Origin: Hydrogenothermaceae bacterium
Lineage (GTDB): Bacteria > Aquificota > Aquificia > Aquificales > Hydrogenothermaceae
Length of the DNA stretch: 7,049 bases
Assembly: GCA_026984355.1 (NCBI GenBank)
Contig: JALSSG010000252.1
Coordinates: 1 to 7,049 of the forward strand
Direction: 5' to 3'
The notes under the pieces were generated by a model. The model was not told the DNA's origin. It saw only the letters and a list, made by a program, of their open reading frames with translations, and did no database searches. Each line of letters begins with the position of its first letter. Position 1 is the stretch's first letter. Positions 4,907 through 7,049 of this stretch are shown here, piece by piece. The position numbers and the translations under genes are program-made.

Positions 4907-5809
4907 ATGTTTGAAAATCTTTTTTCAGTAATTTTGTTTTTTTCTTTAGGATATTTTTCTAGGAAAGTAGGTCTTTTTGATGAAAAAGACTCAAATTCTC
5001 TAATAAATTTTATCCTTTATATATCTTTTCCTGCTCTTGTTATATATAACGTTTATTATTTGGAGTTTGATTTAGATATAATCTATGTACTTATTACTGG
5101 GTGGCTTGTGATTATTTTTTCAATATTTTTTAGCTTTATTACTGGTAAGATTTTGCATTTGGATAAAAAAAGTCTTGCTTCATTTGTAATGATGTCTTCT
5201 TTTGGTAATACATCCTTTTTAGGATTTCCATATCAGACAGCATTTTTTGGTGAGGAAGGTTTAAGATACGCAGTTGTATTTGACCAGATTGCTTCTTTTT
5301 TACCTGTAACGTTTTTATCTCCATTTATTCTGGCTTATGGTTCAGGAAAGAAGGCAGGGATTGATTTTAAAAAGGTTATTACATTTCCTCCATTTTTAGC
5401 ACTTGTATTTGCTTTTTTTATTAAGTTTACAGGTTTTCCTATTCCTACTTTTGTTTTAGATAGTTTAAATTTATTAGGAATGACTGTTATTCCTCTTGCT
5501 CTTTTTTCTGTTGGCCTAAATCTAAGGTTTTCTTCTGTCTCAAAGCATAAAATCACAATAGGTATGGTTCTTTTAATAAAGATGATTTTAGTTCCTGTAA
5601 GTTTGATATTTCTTTTAAAGTTGTTAGGTGTACAAATAAATATTATCTGGAAATCTGGAATACTTGAGATTTCTATGCCTCCAATGGTTTTAGCGTCTAT
5701 TCTTGTTATAGGAGCAGGATTAAACAGAGAAATAGCTGTAGGCTCTGTTGCAATAGGAATATTACTTAGCTTTATAACAGTTCCTTTTATTATTTCTTTA
5801 ATTAGTTAA
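4907..5809 (+). CDS. AEC-family (auxin efflux carrier-like) permease
   Basis: This 300-residue inner-membrane protein has about ten hydrophobic segments spread over its whole length, matching the Membrane Transport Protein/AEC family (PF03547). The family shows two repeats of five helices and carries small organic acids such as malate or malonate; the substrate here is unknown. Family-like motifs are SFGNTSFLGFP (98-108, the GN-x3-GxP element), TVIPLALFSVGLNL (193-206) and EISMPPM (254-260), each near a helix break. It begins directly with a membrane helix and has no cleavable signal. The ATG at 4907 lies 6 bases after TATAAT and lacks a Shine-Dalgarno sequence, so it is probably read from a leaderless transcript. 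The next gene follows after 51 bases on the same strand. Family is confident; bile-acid/sodium symporters share the fold but not these motifs. Confidence 0.9.
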   Translation: MFENLFSVILFFSLGYFSRKVGLFDEKDSNSLINFILYISFPALVIYNVYYLEFDLDIIYVLITGWLVIIFSIFFSFITGKILHLDKKSLASFVMMSSFGNTSFLGFPYQTAFFGEEGLRYAVVFDQIASFLPVTFLSPFILAYGSGKKAGIDFKKVITFPPFLALVFAFFIKFTGFPIPTFVLDSLNLLGMTVIPLALFSVGLNLRFSSVSKHKITIGMVLLIKMILVPVSLIFLLKLLGVQINIIWKSGILEISMPPMVLASILVIGAGLNREIAVGSVAIGILLSFITVPFIISLIS

Positions 5810-5836
5810 AAGACTTATAATAGTTTTTAAGCTAAG

Positions 5837-5842
5837 TATAAT
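5837..5842 (+). promoter_or_regulatory. Possible -10 element before the ykuK-like gene
   Basis: A perfect TATAAT lies 18 bases before the ATG at 5861 and would give a leader of only about 11-12 bases. That matches the lack of a Shine-Dalgarno sequence. No good -35 is seen (best TTATAA at 5815-5820), and TATAAT is common in such AT-rich DNA (another copy at 5816-5821). The gene could simply be co-transcribed with the permease. Confidence 0.3.
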
Positions 5843-5860
5843 TTACATTCAAGTTTTATT

Positions 5861-6298
5861 ATGGAACGGTTTGACTATGAAAAAATAAAGTCTTTTATAA
5901 GAAGTACCTCAAAACATACATCTATCTATGTAGGTTGTGATTCAAGGCAAACTGCTGGTAGTACCTTATTCGTTATCGTAATTGTGGTTCACATTGATTC
6001 TAATCGAGGGGCAAAAGTGTTTTTTGAAGTTAGAAAAGAAAGAAAAATCACTTCTTTACGAGAAAGACTTATGAGAGAGGTGGACTATGCAGTTTTAACA
6101 GCGCTAAACATAGTAGATGCTGTGGAAAATAGGCCTTTTGAGGTTCATTTAGATATAAATCCTGACGAAAATTTTAGGTCTAGTATTGTAGTAAAAGAAG
6201 CTATAGGGTATGTTAAAGCTCAAGGACTAAAACCTGTTTTAAAACCATATTCTATAGCCGCTTATGCTGTTGCAGATTATATAACAAATAAATACTAA
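5861..6298 (+). CDS. YkuK-type RNase H-like protein (DUF458)
   Basis: This 145-residue soluble protein matches the DUF458/RNase H-like family (PF04308), whose members include Bacillus subtilis YkuK. The biochemical function of the family is not established. Visible features are the first strand with IYVGCDSR (22-29), which includes the acidic residue D27; a following long strand pair; the helix REVDYAVLTAL (72-82); the strand HLDINPDENFRSS (96-108) with D98; GYVKAQG (116-122); then LKP and a final AYAVADYI helix with D139. D27, E73, D98 and D139 are placed as a metal-binding RNase H-fold set would be. Catalysis is inference. The length fits the family. No Shine-Dalgarno sequence precedes the ATG, but homologous sequence begins close to it, so the start is likely right. 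The aminotransferase starts 14 bases after its stop and is probably co-transcribed. Confidence 0.85.
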   Translation: MERFDYEKIKSFIRSTSKHTSIYVGCDSRQTAGSTLFVIVIVVHIDSNRGAKVFFEVRKERKITSLRERLMREVDYAVLTALNIVDAVENRPFEVHLDINPDENFRSSIVVKEAIGYVKAQGLKPVLKPYSIAAYAVADYITNKY

Positions 6299-6299
6299 A

Positions 6300-6305
6300 A
6301 GAGGT
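6300..6305 (+). promoter_or_regulatory. Ribosome binding site deciding the TTG start of the aminotransferase
   Basis: AGAGGT stands 7 bases before TTG at 6313. The first in-frame ATG (6349) has no such site, so TTG is preferred. Confidence 0.6.
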
Positions 6306-6312
6306 AAAAAGT

Positions 6313-7049
6313 TTGGGAAGATTAGATAATATTTCACCATTTATTGTAATGGATATTGTTAGAGATTCACAAAAGTACAGTGATACTATTCATTTTGAAA
6401 TCGGTGAACCTGACCTTGAAGCATCTCCAAAGGTTTATCAAGCTTTAGAAAAAGCAGTAAAAGATAAACTCCTTCATTATACAGAAAGTTTAGGTCTTTT
6501 GAGTTTAAGAGAAAAAATAGCTGAGTTTTATCAAAGGAAATATAAGGTAAATGTTTCTCCTGATAGGATTGTTATTACATGTGGAACTTCTGGAGGTTTC
6601 CTAATCACTTATTCTATACTACTTAATGCAGGAGATAAATTGGCTTTAACAGACCCTGGATACCCATGTTATAAGAACTTTTCTTATCTTTTAGATGAAT
6701 TGCCTGTTTTAATTCCTGTTGATAAATCTACAGATTATCAGCTTACAACTGAACATTTAAAAAAATATAAAGATATAAAAGCTGTTCAGATTTCATCTCC
6801 ATCAAATCCAACAGGTAATGTATATAGTTATGAAAATCTAAAACAGCTTGTTGAATACTGTGATGATAAAGGTATTTATTTTATCTCTGATGAGATATAT
6901 CACGGCCTTGTTTATGATAAACAAGAACATACAGCTTTAGAATTTTCTGATAAAGCTATTGTTATAAATGGATTTTCTAAATATTTTTGTCTTCCGGGAC
7001 TTAGACTTGGATGGATAATTCTTCCAGAAGAATTCGTTAGGAAGGCAGA
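6313..7049 (+). CDS. PLP-dependent aminotransferase class I/II (partial, N-terminal 245 residues)
   Basis: The gene runs off the right edge; family members are usually 370-400 residues, so about two thirds is seen. It is a fold-type I pyridoxal-phosphate enzyme that moves an amino group between an amino acid and a 2-oxo acid in the cytosol. Motifs, counted from the TTG, are FEIGEPDLEASP (28-39), HYTESLGLLSLRE (55-67), the cofactor-binding loop CGTSGG (90-95), DPGYPCY (114-120), SPSNPTG (162-168, N165), SDEIYHGLVYD (192-202, D193 and Y196) and the Schiff-base lysine K223 in GFSKYFCLPGLRLGW. All key residues are intact. The start is the TTG at 6313, because AGAGGT precedes it and the ATG at 6349 would cut off the usual N-terminal segment. 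Substrate cannot be told; aspartate, alanine, aromatic or succinyl-diaminopimelate enzymes share these motifs. It lies 14 bases after the ykuK-like gene. Confidence 0.93.
   Translation, partial: MGRLDNISPFIVMDIVRDSQKYSDTIHFEIGEPDLEASPKVYQALEKAVKDKLLHYTESLGLLSLREKIAEFYQRKYKVNVSPDRIVITCGTSGGFLITYSILLNAGDKLALTDPGYPCYKNFSYLLDELPVLIPVDKSTDYQLTTEHLKKYKDIKAVQISSPSNPTGNVYSYENLKQLVEYCDDKGIYFISDEIYHGLVYDKQEHTALEFSDKAIVINGFSKYFCLPGLRLGWIILPEEFVRKA

Noticed and set aside
5139..5556. Minus-strand open frames opposite the permease gene
   Set aside because: They are shadows of the conserved AEC reading frame, with no start signal.
5809..5828. Hairpin after the permease stop as a terminator (7-base stem around TATAAT)
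   Set aside because: The stem has one G-C pair and a G-U pair, its T run is inside the stem, and no U tract follows. It is too weak to call.

Overview
The window looks like ordinary chromosome from a low-GC, Gram-negative thermophilic bacterium. The best guess is the Aquificota, probably Hydrogenothermaceae (Sulfurihydrogenibium or Persephonella type). The reasons are strongly A/T-ending codons throughout, an archaeal-type 3-dehydroquinate synthase II in an otherwise bacterial setting, an MCE/MlaD lipid-transport protein (which implies an outer membrane), and Lys/Glu/Ile-rich proteins. The assignment is inference; no rRNA or other marker gene is present. Codon use looks uniform, and I see no tRNA, rRNA, insertion sequence, CRISPR array or phage gene. 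No stretch of 300 bases lacks a gene.

Left part (1-905): the C-terminal 246 residues of a Cu(+)-type P1B ATPase run rightwards and end at 741. Facing it, and overlapping its last 4 bases, is a 55-residue open frame on the minus strand (738-905) with a good ribosome binding site. It is easily missed by gene callers.

Central part (906-4883): four minus-strand genes lie upstream of that small frame. In transcription order they are a 180-residue protein with two resembling PC4/Whirly-like halves (4823-4281), 3-dehydroquinate synthase II (4204-3209), an MlaD-like protein with a long coiled coil and a beta-rich C-terminal domain (3208-1664), and a Crp/Fnr-family regulator (1643-960). Synthase and mlaD abut as TAAATG, mlaD and the regulator are 20 bases apart, and the small frame follows after 54 bases. 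These look like one operon mixing aromatic biosynthesis, envelope lipid transport and regulation, although the functional link is not obvious. An AT-only perfect dyad and an FNR-box-like sequence lie between the regulator and the small frame.

Right part (4824-7049): an 83-base divergent promoter region separates the 180-residue protein from a plus-strand group. That group is an AEC-family permease (4907-5809), a YkuK-type RNase H-fold protein (5861-6298) and a class I/II PLP aminotransferase with a TTG start that runs off the window (6313 onward). The permease has a TATAAT box so close to its ATG that its mRNA is probably leaderless.

The items most worth a second look are the duplicated PC4/Whirly-like protein, the single-protein lipid bridge suggested by the MlaD architecture with its 43-residue coil repeats, the unannotated small frame with its upstream dyads, and the archaeal-type shikimate entry enzyme. 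I see no convincing sign of a wholly new multi-gene system.
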